A stretch of DNA of 64,000 bases from a virus. The DNA lies in IMG/VR virus record IMGVR_UViG_3300028393_000019, positions 62,001 to 126,000 of that record. One strand, 5' to 3'. The position numbers were made by a program, and so were the translations under genes. Shown here piece after piece: positions 49,963 to 57,304 of the stretch; positions within the stretch are counted from its first letter, which is position 1; the number at the start of each line of letters is the position of its first letter. A model generated the notes under the pieces. It was not told the origin of the DNA, ran no database searches, and worked only from the letters and a program-made list of their open reading frames with translations.

Positions 49963-50201
49963 TCTATCATTCCTCCTGGGTTGGCCTGCTCAATTTCATC
50001 TAGTTTTTCCCACACATATCGAACCAGCCCTTTGCCAATTTCTGTGTGGGTAGTACACAACAGCGTGACCCTGCTGAGCAACACACCCGTGACATCTATG
50101 GCGTTCAGCATGCCTTCATATTGACGTATCAGGCTGTCCATGTCTTCTACCAGTGCATCTATGTACACTTCTTTTTCTTGTTCTTCTGGGGTCAGTGCCA
50201 T
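49959..50201 (-). CDS. Acidic helical protein (80 aa)
   Basis: Two helices (EQEKEVYIDALVEDMDSLI and LVRYVWEKLDEIE) with a middle VLLSRVTLLCTTHTE. ATGA overlap downstream; overlaps the membrane gene upstream by 10 nt. Confidence 0.76.
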   Translation of the reverse strand: MALTPEEQEKEVYIDALVEDMDSLIRQYEGMLNAIDVTGVLLSRVTLLCTTHTEIGKGLVRYVWEKLDEIEQANPGGMIE

Positions 50202-50485
50202 AGCATCCTTATCAATCCCACACTATCAATGCTGACCAGCAAGCAGTAGTTGGCCAGCATGCCAAATGATTGTCTAGTCCAGCTGGCCCAAGCATACATG
50301 GCACAACCCGTGATCCAAATGGGATACAGCATGATCAGTGGCGGAGTGGGCACAGTAACAGCCATTGTGATACTACAACCAATGCTGATAGCCCAAGCCA
50401 GCAGTTCAACAGCAAAACGAAAAGGATTGCTGGTAAAATCATCACGTATCCAATCCCATGTGGGTTTAAAAATGGTCATTATCAT
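50192..50485 (-). CDS. Three-helix membrane protein (97 aa)
   Basis: N-terminal WDWIRDDFTSNPFRF then three hydrophobic segments (ELLAWAISIGCSITMAV, LIMLYPIWITGCAMYAW, MLANYCLLVSIDSVGLI). I recall similar proteins in marine phages. The ATG lies 6 nt after the -10, so the mRNA would be leaderless. Confidence 0.8.
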   Translation of the reverse strand: MIMTIFKPTWDWIRDDFTSNPFRFAVELLAWAISIGCSITMAVTVPTPPLIMLYPIWITGCAMYAWASWTRQSFGMLANYCLLVSIDSVGLIRMLWH

Positions 50486-50491
50486 ACTGTA

Positions 50492-50519
50492 ATTATACGC
50501 TCAATTGTGCAAAGGTCAA
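50492..50519 (-). promoter_or_regulatory. Early sigma-70 promoter, leaderless type
   Basis: TTGACC, 16 nt, TATAAT, ending 6 nt before ATG 50485. Confidence 0.72.
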
Positions 50520-50562
50520 CAAAAAAGGCTGTTGCCAGCCTTGATTGTCATCAGGGGTAGAA

Positions 50563-50850
50563 TTAACCCTTGATCAGTTCCACTGTCAAACCTGCTTGTT
50601 TGGCAGCATAGCCCAGTGCTACGATTTCACGGCTTGGGCGACCCAATTCGTAAGTGGTAACTGTAACGCCATTGCCAGCTTTGCTAGTATTAGCATACAC
50701 AGCATGACCGTTGGCACGCAACCGGCTGGCTTCTGCTGACAAGTTCTTGATACCAAACTTCTTTTCAGCTTGTGACTGGGTAAATGTATTACCTGCCTTG
50801 AGAGCTTCCAATAGTTTGTAGGTCTTAGTTTCTGGATTGAAATATTTCAT
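50563..50850 (-). CDS. Winged-helix or HTH-type protein (95 aa)
   Basis: KTYKLLEALKAGNTFTQSQAEKKFGIKN (seen as LLEALKAGNTFTQSQ) followed by LRANGHAVYAN and TTYELGRPSREIV looks like the small HTH protein common in marine T4-like phages. It may regulate transcription. RBS AAAGGAAAC. Confidence 0.75.
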   Translation of the reverse strand: MKYFNPETKTYKLLEALKAGNTFTQSQAEKKFGIKNLSAEASRLRANGHAVYANTSKAGNGVTVTTYELGRPSREIVALGYAAKQAGLTVELIKG

Positions 50851-50894
50851 CTTTGTTTCCTTTTAGATTATGCTGAAATTGATCAGCTATATCT

Positions 50895-50923
50895 AGTATA
50901 ACAAAGCAGTCACTTGGTTGCAA
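50895..50923 (-). promoter_or_regulatory. Early promoter for the HTH gene
   Basis: TTGCAA, 17 nt, TATACT; overlaps the end of gene 51281. Confidence 0.6.
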
Positions 50924-51281
50924 CTGTTTTGGCAGAATTGTCTGTGATCATTTCACCAAAAAACTTCTTGTGGGGGAAACGTTCGCTTACACGTTGTGTC
51001 AGCAGTGTCATATCAGGTGCTTGGGCCAGAAACTCACCTGTGTCTCGAGCATAGGCGTACAACACAGAGCCCACCTGTTCCACACGCATCATAACAGCAC
51101 CATCCGGTGCACTGTCAGCTTCTTCAGCTGTGATCTCGGCCAATCGGGTCAACACCTGTTGCATGTTCTCGGGATGCTCCACTATGCTTTGGCTGACCTT
51201 GAGCAGAGCCCAATGCTTGCCCAAATGAAATGCTATGTAAAACACAGCCACATAGCCCATGAAGTCGAATATTGCGTCCAT
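50910..51281 (-). CDS. Membrane-anchored protein (123 aa)
   Basis: An N-terminal membrane segment (FMGYVAVFYIAFHLG) precedes a soluble domain (QQVLTRLAEITAEEAD, MMRVEQVGSVLYAYAR). TAAATA 4 nt upstream of the ATG suggests late expression. Confidence 0.74.
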   Translation of the reverse strand: MDAIFDFMGYVAVFYIAFHLGKHWALLKVSQSIVEHPENMQQVLTRLAEITAEEADSAPDGAVMMRVEQVGSVLYAYARDTGEFLAQAPDMTLLTQRVSERFPHKKFFGEMITDNSAKTVATK

Positions 51282-51285
51282 ATGT

Positions 51286-51291
51286 TATTTA
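51286..51291 (-). promoter_or_regulatory. Late promoter TAAATA on the minus strand, 4 nt before ATG 51281
   Basis: AGTAAATAACAT then ATG. Confidence 0.55.
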
Positions 51292-51292
51292 C

Positions 51293-51601
51293 TCAATCTT
51301 TTATGCATTCCAACATGGCGATTTTGGCAATCTTTTCGCCAAAGTCTTCGTTTTTGCCAATAATGTAGATGTCGTGATCGTGCCTATCTGACTTGCGATC
51401 ATAGCGACTAAACTCTACAACCTTGCCTCCTACCGCATTGTAGATCTTGAACTGTAGGGTAGGATCACTGCCCACATCACGTGTGGCCACTGCGTTCATG
51501 CCGCGGCTCAGTTTGGGTGTTGGGTAGCAATCTTCTTCTCGACCGGCTTTGTCCCAATCATCACGCACCCATTTAACTACCATTCGTTTTAACCAATTCA
51601 T
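51293..51601 (-). CDS. Conserved phage protein (102 aa)
   Basis: ATG 51601 (MNWLKRM) follows AAAGGAAACAAA and is preferred over 51628. The C-terminal half NAVGGKVVEFSRYDRKSDR and GEKIAKIAMLE matches a protein I know from cyanophages, function unknown. Confidence 0.82.
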   Translation of the reverse strand: MNWLKRMVVKWVRDDWDKAGREEDCYPTPKLSRGMNAVATRDVGSDPTLQFKIYNAVGGKVVEFSRYDRKSDRHDHDIYIIGKNEDFGEKIAKIAMLECIKD

Positions 51602-51834
51602 TTTGTTTCCTTTCGCGGAGTTGTGCATGAATCACTCCATGTTTCCTGTGCTTGACGTTGATATTCCTCAAGCTCTTGATCACGTTTCATTTCTTCTTCT
51701 AGCCACAGCATCCGTTGATGAGTATACATTTCTTCTGTGAGCCCGTGCCAACCGATGCACTTGCCTGTGGGTGAGCGGCCACAGCCACACTTGCCAAACT
51801 CTTTACTATCTTCTTTAGCTCTGATCTGCATCAT
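51598..51834 (-). CDS. Protein with CDGSH-like Cys motif (78 aa)
   Basis: KCGCGRSPTGKCIGWH holds Cys-x-Cys...Cys-x3-His, close to the CDGSH iron-sulfur motif but one residue shorter and without the Asp. A charged helix follows (LEEEMKRDQELEEYQRQAQE). It may bind zinc or an Fe-S cluster. ATGA overlaps on both sides. Confidence 0.72.
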   Translation of the reverse strand: MMQIRAKEDSKEFGKCGCGRSPTGKCIGWHGLTEEMYTHQRMLWLEEEMKRDQELEEYQRQAQETWSDSCTTPRKETK

Positions 51835-51929
51835 TCATCTCCTTGTAGTGCTTCTATTGCTTTTAGAATCAGTATGACCACTATATAGGCCACACAGATA
51901 AAAATAACGCCTTCTATAATAACTATCAT
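51831..51929 (-). CDS. Single-helix membrane microprotein (32 aa)
   Basis: MIVIIEGVIFICVAYIVVIL then a short charged end. ATGA overlaps with both neighbours support it. Confidence 0.68.
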   Translation of the reverse strand: MIVIIEGVIFICVAYIVVILILKAIEALQGDE

Positions 51930-52108
51930 AGTTTCATTATCCTTTGTATAGTTGCTGTGGCTTCGGGCCATTCTTTACGTTCCAATTGTGCTTCTATTGC
52001 ACGTTCCACAGCCGCATGCATACTGGCCAAGTGAGGCCTAGTCCAACTGGTTGCATAGGGCTGTGTCCAACTTATGCTCCATAGGTATTTGTTTGGTCTA
52101 TCGTTCAT
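51926..52108 (-). CDS. Small early protein (60 aa)
   Basis: Trp/Thr-rich first half (WSISWTQPYATSWTRP) and an amphipathic helix (AAVERAIEAQLERKEW). ATGA coupling. Confidence 0.74.
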   Translation of the reverse strand: MNDRPNKYLWSISWTQPYATSWTRPHLASMHAAVERAIEAQLERKEWPEATATIQRIMKL

Positions 52109-52383
52109 TTTTCAACTCCGAAATGTTCTTTTAAATCTTTAGCCAGATGTTCGGCAACTCGTTTAACGGTGTTTAGGCACACATCATCAAATCCATCACC
52201 TTCTTCAACATCGGTAATAACACCCATCAGTTCATAGGAGTGATGTTTATTGAGTTTGGCACATTCTAACACAATCAACTCAGCAAACTTTTCCACAAAC
52301 TCATCGGGTAGGCTGTATCTGCTACCACTGGGTCCGTCTGTTAGACTAGCGTCTTCATATAGTTTTTTTATGTTATTGTTCAT
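52105..52383 (-). CDS. Early protein, KFAELIV family (92 aa)
   Basis: Contains EKFAELIVLECAKL and ends EHFGVEK, like the 67-aa protein at 53482, so the two are paralogues. This motif is common in small phage proteins; function unknown. Confidence 0.8.
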   Translation of the reverse strand: MNNNIKKLYEDASLTDGPSGSRYSLPDEFVEKFAELIVLECAKLNKHHSYELMGVITDVEEGDGFDDVCLNTVKRVAEHLAKDLKEHFGVEK

Positions 52384-52840
52384 TTTTATGTTCTCTTGTT
52401 AGTTCTGCTACAAACAAAAACTTCTCGTAGGCCTTGCGCACAGTTGGGTGTTCTAATAGCTTTTCAGCTTCTGCCATCATGGCTTTTACTGCGGCTTCTG
52501 ATGCTTCTCTAGTACTGCCTCTAGTCAAATATCCATCGTTGCCCAATTCTTTCTTGAGTTTTGCCCAGGCTCGTTGAGCCGCTGGAGTAATTGGTGTGGT
52601 CTGTGGACGAAGCTCATTGGCTTTCATCAGTGCTTCACTGATCTTATCTTCAGCAACACGACCAGCCGCAATCATAGGAGCATACGCAGGATCAATATTG
52701 AAACGACGCATGCTACCTCCTGGATAGTTCTGCACTAGGTGAGTGCCTTTGGGAAAACTGTCGCAGAATTCGGCAGAGTATGTGCTGTGCGGAACATAGC
52801 GTCTGCCCTTCTTGACGTAGAAAATTGTTTCTTCTTTCAC
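52373..52840 (-). CDS. Conserved marine-phage protein (155 aa)
   Basis: FYVKKGRRYVPHSTY, SFPKGTHLVQNYPGGSMRR and PAYAPMIAAGRVAEDKI match a hypothetical protein I know from T4-like cyanophages. The C-terminal half is helical. Function unknown. Confidence 0.84.
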   Translation of the reverse strand: MKEETIFYVKKGRRYVPHSTYSAEFCDSFPKGTHLVQNYPGGSMRRFNIDPAYAPMIAAGRVAEDKISEALMKANELRPQTTPITPAAQRAWAKLKKELGNDGYLTRGSTREASEAAVKAMMAEAEKLLEHPTVRKAYEKFLFVAELTREHKNEQ

Positions 52841-53055
52841 TTGTTGTGTCCTAATGTTTCCGGGCTATGATCCAATCTGTTACCCGAGTCATCTGAATAG
52901 AATGTAGCGTCCTTGTCTGTTATTGTAACAGATAAGTCACAATGCAACAGGTCATAATCGGTAAATTCAAAGTTGTCTGTATAAACACGAAACACATATA
53001 CTCCTGCACCTGTGTATATCAATTGTCCTTCTACACCTTCAGCTGACAGTTTCAT
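52837..53055 (-). CDS. Early beta-rich protein (72 aa)
   Basis: GQLIYTGAGVYVFRVYT and DLSVTITDKDATFYS alternate like beta strands. ATGA coupling on both sides. Confidence 0.76.
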   Translation of the reverse strand: MKLSAEGVEGQLIYTGAGVYVFRVYTDNFEFTDYDLLHCDLSVTITDKDATFYSDDSGNRLDHSPETLGHNK

Positions 53056-53291
53056 TTACGCACACCTCGAATATCTTTATATTTCACACGAAGCATTGTT
53101 AGCCAATTGTCATCAATCTTCATAGGCAAGTCTAAATGGACACTTACCATAGGGCCTTCTAGTTCACTACGCATGTTGTCTGTGTAAGCACTACCCACCC
53201 AGGGTATGCCTTTGTACGATCCTTCTACCCTGTCACCAAACTTGTATCGGGGCTTGGGGCGATGCTGTTCAAAGTATTCAGCTAGGTTCAT
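53052..53291 (-). CDS. Early protein (79 aa)
   Basis: RYKFGDRVEGSYKGIPWVG and GPMVSVHLDLPMKI suggest a small SH3-like barrel. ATGA coupling. Confidence 0.77.
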   Translation of the reverse strand: MNLAEYFEQHRPKPRYKFGDRVEGSYKGIPWVGSAYTDNMRSELEGPMVSVHLDLPMKIDDNWLTMLRVKYKDIRGVRK

Positions 53292-53485
53292 TTCTTAAAC
53301 CTCGGCATGACATTATGTCCTGTGTATTGAAAACTATCCAGCATGGGCAATAGGCCAGCCAAATCATCACTAGGGTGTCGTTGTATCAGGGGGTGACCAG
53401 CGCCGTCAGATAGCATAAAGTACAACTTCTCTGTACCCTCTTCAATTTGATATTCAAAGATGTATTGTAAGTCTTCTAAGGTCAT
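53288..53485 (-). CDS. Early protein, LEDLQYIFEYQ type (65 aa)
   Basis: MTLEDLQYIFEYQIEEGTEKLYFML resembles the 79-aa protein at 56234 (MTLTELEHIFRFQ), so these are likely paralogues. Function unknown. Confidence 0.78.
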   Translation of the reverse strand: MTLEDLQYIFEYQIEEGTEKLYFMLSDGAGHPLIQRHPSDDLAGLLPMLDSFQYTGHNVMPRFKK

Positions 53486-53685
53486 TCTTCAACTCCGAAA
53501 TGTGTTAATATATTACCACCAATCCATTCGCACTTGTTTTCATCTGCGATATCAGCAACATTAGCACATTCCCGCACAATCAACTCGGCGAACTTTGCCA
53601 AGGGAACATTATCCCAATTCTCAATAGGAAAGTTAGCATCATCTAAGCCAGCCTGTCTAACAAGTTCTCGAATTCGTTCGTTCAT
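53482..53685 (-). CDS. Early protein, KFAELIV family (67 aa)
   Basis: PLAKFAELIVRECANVA and ILTHFGVEE; paralogue of gene 52105-52383. ATGA coupling. Confidence 0.8.
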   Translation of the reverse strand: MNERIRELVRQAGLDDANFPIENWDNVPLAKFAELIVRECANVADIADENKCEWIGGNILTHFGVEE

Positions 53686-54038
53686 TTTTCAATCCCGTCC
53701 ACACGTTTGCCTTCTTTAAGTGTACGCATCAACTGTCGATTCTTTTCTTTTTGTTCAGCGGCTTCGCGTTTCTTTTCATCGCTAAGACGCAACATCATGT
53801 CGTATTCACGGGCCCAGCGCACACCAGCTAACCAATCTTCAAGTCGTTCCAAACTACCCACAAACAGTTCAGCATCACGTGAGTAAATTGGCAATACATC
53901 TGGATCTTTTGGCTTAAGACTTAGAGCACCGTGATCATCCGACCAATCACTGTGCTTACTTTTGGCAAACTTAAAACCCAGCTGGTCAATTTGTTCTTCA
54001 AGCCGACGAATTCGTTCAATTGTGTTCCAACCGCTCAT
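53682..54038 (-). CDS. Charged helical protein (118 aa)
   Basis: N-terminal coiled coil (TIERIRRLEEQIDQLG), a middle domain (LFVGSLERLEDWLAGVRW) and a second coiled coil (EKKREAAEQKEKNRQL). First gene of a long coupled operon driven by the promoter at 54068. Confidence 0.8.
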   Translation of the reverse strand: MSGWNTIERIRRLEEQIDQLGFKFAKSKHSDWSDDHGALSLKPKDPDVLPIYSRDAELFVGSLERLEDWLAGVRWAREYDMMLRLSDEKKREAAEQKEKNRQLMRTLKEGKRVDGIEK

Positions 54039-54067
54039 AACTGTCCTTCTTAGTTTACGATACAGTC

Positions 54068-54096
54068 ATTATACTATCTTTGATCTATTTTGTCAA
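54068..54096 (-). promoter_or_regulatory. Early sigma-70 promoter of a long operon
   Basis: TTGACA, 17 nt, TATAAT; drives genes from 54038 down to about 51293. Confidence 0.85.
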
Positions 54097-54402
54097 CTCA
54101 CAGCCCCACTTGACCCACCAATATGTGTAGTCTTTTGGACTGAGTTCTGCTAGAATTGTGTAAGTCCAACCAAATGAGCTAGGGTCAATTAGTCTATGCC
54201 AGCTGGGAGTTTGTACAGCGTTAGCCATTACCCATTCGCCCATTTCGGTATTTTGCCATTGCCAAAGTGGTTCAGCCGCATATAGGTCTGGATCTTCTAC
54301 ATCGCCCATTCTAAACTTGTGTACAACTACAGTCAGCGGACCATGTGCTTCTATATGTTCTACTGTGGTAAAGTCGCCGTTGGGCAATGGTATCACGTTC
54401 AT
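54085..54402 (-). CDS. Early protein (105 aa)
   Basis: Trp-rich (PLWQWQNTEMGEWV, YTYWWVKWGCEL), with a LTVVVHKFRMGD strand. No family named. ATGA coupling upstream. Confidence 0.8.
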   Translation of the reverse strand: MNVIPLPNGDFTTVEHIEAHGPLTVVVHKFRMGDVEDPDLYAAEPLWQWQNTEMGEWVMANAVQTPSWHRLIDPSSFGWTYTILAELSPKDYTYWWVKWGCELTK

Positions 54403-54695
54403 CCTGGGAACATGACCTTGAATAGACTGTGTATCTTTGCATCACGGAACATAAACACTACGTGATGGCTTGATCCGCCCATGTCTTGAAATGGCAGTGT
54501 AGCACCAAACCATTTACCTGCCCAAGCATTTGGATATAGTTGCGAATACATAGGGCCAAACGATTGTTTGCACCAATCGGCCATTTCTCGTAATTCAGTT
54601 GTACTCCTGTTACCGTCATACATTTCGTGTATCCAGCCATCGTGTTTGAGTTGGGATGCTATGCGCATCTCTTCTCGTTCTTGTGTTATTGCCAT
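54399..54695 (-). CDS. Early protein (98 aa)
   Basis: Helical start (REEMRIASQLKHDG), central Trp/Gly segment (NAWAGKWFGATLPF) and a C-terminal VVFMFRDAKIHSLFKV, reminiscent of the D-A-x-x-F strand ending the WF(x)LRW family nearby. Confidence 0.78.
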   Translation of the reverse strand: MAITQEREEMRIASQLKHDGWIHEMYDGNRSTTELREMADWCKQSFGPMYSQLYPNAWAGKWFGATLPFQDMGGSSHHVVFMFRDAKIHSLFKVMFPG

Positions 54696-54701
54696 GCTAT
54701 G

Positions 54702-54887
54702 TTACCATCTTAATTCAAACCATATCCAATCTTGTTCATCTCTGAAATAGATTCTATAGTTGCTGAACCACCAGCGTGGGCCAGGGGGTCCAAATGATTT
54801 GTTAAGCCATTCAAATAGGTCAGGAGTAACCTTGTCTACTTCCACTACATCGTAAGTATGATTTGTTTCTACTTGTATTGGAATCAT
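54702..54887 (-). CDS. WF-LRW family protein (61 aa)
   Basis: ATG 54887 (MIPIQVE) overlaps the upstream TGA. Ends IYFRDEQDWIWFELRW. Paralogue of 54884 and 56008. Confidence 0.76.
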   Translation of the reverse strand: MIPIQVETNHTYDVVEVDKVTPDLFEWLNKSFGPPGPRWWFSNYRIYFRDEQDWIWFELRW

Positions 54888-55156
54888 ACACTTCCCCAAC
54901 GCAGTCTAAACCAATTGGCATCTTGTAGGCTTTCAAACATAAAGTCACGCCCATTACGTTCAAAAGAGTTCTTGCAATTATCTTCTAACCAATGAGTGAT
55001 ATCAATGGCATGATTGTTATCTATCAGTCGCGGCAACATAACACGACACCAACCGATGCCTTCAAGCATGCCCCATAGTATTTCTCTATCAATTTCCCTA
55101 GCCATCTCATTACCCAAATTATCGGCTATTTCATCTTCAATACTGTTTCTAGCCAT
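54884..55156 (-). CDS. WF-LRW family protein (90 aa)
   Basis: ATG 55156 (MARNSIEDE) is the best start, after GGGAGG. MLEGIGWCRVMLP then FESLQDANWFRLRWGSV. Similar C-terminal strands occur in T4-like phage small proteins. Overlaps the nucleotidase gene. Confidence 0.74.
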   Translation of the reverse strand: MARNSIEDEIADNLGNEMAREIDREILWGMLEGIGWCRVMLPRLIDNNHAIDITHWLEDNCKNSFERNGRDFMFESLQDANWFRLRWGSV

Positions 55157-55620
55157 GGTTTGCATGCCTCCCAGGTACGATAGATATGTGAGTGGCCACC
55201 AGCATTTTCCCATTCCTCACAGTTGCTGATACGGTCATCGATTAGGATGTCGCCAGGCTTACAATGCTTCCACTTGTCATGACTGTAAGGACCAAACAGC
55301 ACAGGAATACGTTCAAAACGTTCTGTTGCCCACAATACTTTGTCATAGGCCGCATATGGTACACTATAGTCGTGTGGCAATGCTGTGAGGAAACGCAGGT
55401 CGTCTGCTAGTCCATTTGCTACAGCTTCACGGCAAAAGTTAACTAGATCATGTGCACCTGGCTTGACGGGCAAGTCACGATAGAAACGTGCTTTGGCTTT
55501 GACCTTGTTCCAATCTGCCTCTGGAATACGTTCGCCATACTCCCAATTACGATTGACAATGGCACGTGCCGCTGGCATCCAGTTTGCTACAACATCATCC
55601 ATATCTAAATATATAATCAT
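55126..55620 (-). CDS. 5'(3')-deoxyribonucleotidase-like HAD phosphatase (164 aa)
   Basis: IIYLDMDDVVANW is the DxD motif (nucleophile Asp6, Asp8) of the NT5C-type HAD family. Later markers are FYRDLPVKPGAHDLV, FLTALPHD (motif II Thr), KHCKPGDILIDDRISNC (motif IV acids). It would remove phosphate from deoxynucleoside monophosphates and so shape the dNTP pool. Real start ATG 55620, overlapping the upstream TGA. Confidence 0.88.
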   Translation of the reverse strand: MIIYLDMDDVVANWMPAARAIVNRNWEYGERIPEADWNKVKAKARFYRDLPVKPGAHDLVNFCREAVANGLADDLRFLTALPHDYSVPYAAYDKVLWATERFERIPVLFGPYSHDKWKHCKPGDILIDDRISNCEEWENAGGHSHIYRTWEACKPWLETVLKMK

Positions 55621-56015
55621 CAAGGAGCTCCATAAGGGTTGGCCATTGAAGAACTGGTTATAGGATCCGATTCCACAAACTTAGCAAGTATATCAAAGTT
55701 TTGTTCTGCACGTAGGATGGCCTTGTAGGCATTCTGCAGGGCTGGATTGTTTTCAATTAGTTTGGCACGGCCTAGTTCAAGCTCACGTTGATCACGTGCC
55801 CATTTGAGTATGGCTTGGCTTTCACCGTTAAGCTCTACCGTTGCATAGCTGGTGCTCATAGTAATCCAATTGTTACCATCAAACACCTGCATATCACTGC
55901 CGCTAAGACGCAACATGCCTTGCATGGGGTTGCTGATGTTTTGGTTAACATAGGGTACGCTGGTATTGCCACCGTTTACATTTAGGCCAGGGCCGGCCAT
56001 TAGTCCTTTAATCAT
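55620..56015 (-). CDS. Conserved protein, possibly structural (131 aa)
   Basis: Gly/Asn-rich start (GLMAGPGLNVNGGNTS), then MLRLSGSDMQVFDGNNWITM and a helical part (ILKWARDQRELELGRAKLIE). A QVFDGxxW strand is known from phage hypothetical proteins. Overlaps upstream gene by 8 nt. Confidence 0.78.
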   Translation of the reverse strand: MIKGLMAGPGLNVNGGNTSVPYVNQNISNPMQGMLRLSGSDMQVFDGNNWITMSTSYATVELNGESQAILKWARDQRELELGRAKLIENNPALQNAYKAILRAEQNFDILAKFVESDPITSSSMANPYGAP

Positions 56016-56232
56016 CTAGTGACCCCGGCTTGTGCAAGTGATCACTCCAGCGAAGTACAAACCATTCTCTGTGTGCTTCTTTCTTGAAGCTCCAAAGATT
56101 CTCAGTCATGCTCATACCAACGCCTTCTGCTTCTGCCCAGTGTTGCATGTCTTGTATCAATTCAGGTGTTAGCTCGCCTTTTTCAAATACCAGTCCTGGT
56201 AATCGAAACATTCCTACTTCTACATTTTTCAT
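56008..56232 (-). CDS. WF-LRW family protein (74 aa)
   Basis: MFRLPGLVFEKGELTPEL, then FKKEAHREWFVLRWSDHLH. Same terminal strand as genes 54702 and 54884. Confidence 0.77.
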   Translation of the reverse strand: MKNVEVGMFRLPGLVFEKGELTPELIQDMQHWAEAEGVGMSMTENLWSFKKEAHREWFVLRWSDHLHKPGSLDD

Positions 56233-56233
56233 A

Positions 56234-56473
56234 TCACATGGGCACTATGACTTCAGGCACAATGAATACTGGAGTGCGATCACGATAAGCATCAAACACG
56301 TATCCGTCTTTGTTCAGTGCCTCTAGGGTCTTGTCCAATGTGTCAGCATTGGCTACACCTGCTACACGATTTTGTCCATTGATCAACATATAGTCTAGTG
56401 TGTCTTTGGGTGTGTAACTGTCTGTGGCTGTGGTTTGAAAACGGAATATATGTTCTAGTTCTGTTAATGTCAT
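56234..56473 (-). CDS. Early protein, LTELEHIF type (79 aa)
   Basis: ATG 56473 follows AAGGAGAAG; the longer frame to 56674 shadows the next gene. MTLTELEHIFRFQTT resembles the 65-aa protein at 53288. Confidence 0.78.
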   Translation of the reverse strand: MTLTELEHIFRFQTTATDSYTPKDTLDYMLINGQNRVAGVANADTLDKTLEALNKDGYVFDAYRDRTPVFIVPEVIVPM

Positions 56474-56483
56474 TTGCTTCTCC

Positions 56484-56699
56484 TTAATATCCGGGTGCGG
56501 AATAATCTTTGTGTTTCTTATACAGTGCAAACCCATCTGCACCATATGCAGGACAGACCAATACATATTCATACATGCCGTCGTCCTGTTGTTTACCAGC
56601 TTTGCCGCAGATAAAAGGACGATCAACGCCATATAGTCGTTTAAGCTCTTCGGTGAGCCTAGCATTTTCTGCACGTAGTTGTTCTAATTCATTGTCCAT
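56484..56699 (-). CDS. Coiled-coil early protein (71 aa)
   Basis: Leucine-zipper-like ELEQLRAENARLTEELKRL at residues 4-22, followed by a small domain with CGKAGKQQDDGMYEYVLVC. Unknown. Confidence 0.78.
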   Translation of the reverse strand: MDNELEQLRAENARLTEELKRLYGVDRPFICGKAGKQQDDGMYEYVLVCPAYGADGFALYKKHKDYSAPGY

Positions 56700-57015
56700 T
56701 TATCGTCTCTGAAAACTTCAATAGAAACATAGTATACTTGCGCTCACTGTAAAAGTCAAGGCAAATGGCATACTCGTTAACATATGATCTATGAAAGTCA
56801 GCATCCTTTTGAGTTTCATACCGCAAGGTGTCACTCATTTCATACTCCTTCAATTCTTTCGGAGTCTTGAGTCTATATCCACTGTGTTCGCGTACAGTAA
56901 AGCCCAAGATCTGTTTCATCCTGTTGCGCAACATAAAGACACTTTTTGGATGTTCTTCGTGAAGCTGTTCTTTGATCTTACGCCATTTGCTAGGCGTTAG
57001 TTTTAAAGTACTCAC
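56689..57015 (-). CDS. Conserved phage protein, GTG start (108 aa)
   Basis: The likely start is GTG 57015 (STLKLTPSKW); the frame from 57090 shadows the next gene. KWRKIKEQLHEEHPKSVFMLRNRMK, shown as WRKIKEQL and PKSVFMLRNRM, then KYTMFLLKFSE. I know this protein from marine T4-like phages, without function. Confidence 0.78.
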   Translation of the reverse strand: MSTLKLTPSKWRKIKEQLHEEHPKSVFMLRNRMKQILGFTVREHSGYRLKTPKELKEYEMSDTLRYETQKDADFHRSYVNEYAICLDFYSERKYTMFLLKFSETINGQ

Positions 57016-57304
57016 TGAAGTCTCTTTCTTCCCACTGATCAGTAGTGTAGTTCCAATGTCTAGTATCATAGATACGGAAACTGATTCCATATCCTAGCAA
57101 ACCTATACTGAGTTCAAATCCCGCATGATCTTCTTGCGAACTGACAGTGACGTCCATGTCAAACAGCGCAAGACTGTAGTAACAGTGTTCTAGTTCCCAA
57201 GCCTTGTGTTTGGTCAACTTGCCGCTGATACAGCCCAACGATTTGAATTTGTCCCAAGTGTCAAACGGATTGGTCAATTGAGTGCGTAGTGTAAATATTT
57301 TCAT
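56990..57304 (-). CDS. Early protein (104 aa)
   Basis: MKIFTLRTQLTNPFDTWDKF then HCYYSLALFDMDVTVSS and a beta-rich end (FELSIGLLGYGISFRIYDT). Resembles small phage proteins with a W-DKF motif. ATGA coupling. Confidence 0.8.
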   Translation of the reverse strand: MKIFTLRTQLTNPFDTWDKFKSLGCISGKLTKHKAWELEHCYYSLALFDMDVTVSSQEDHAGFELSIGLLGYGISFRIYDTRHWNYTTDQWEERDFSEYFKTNA

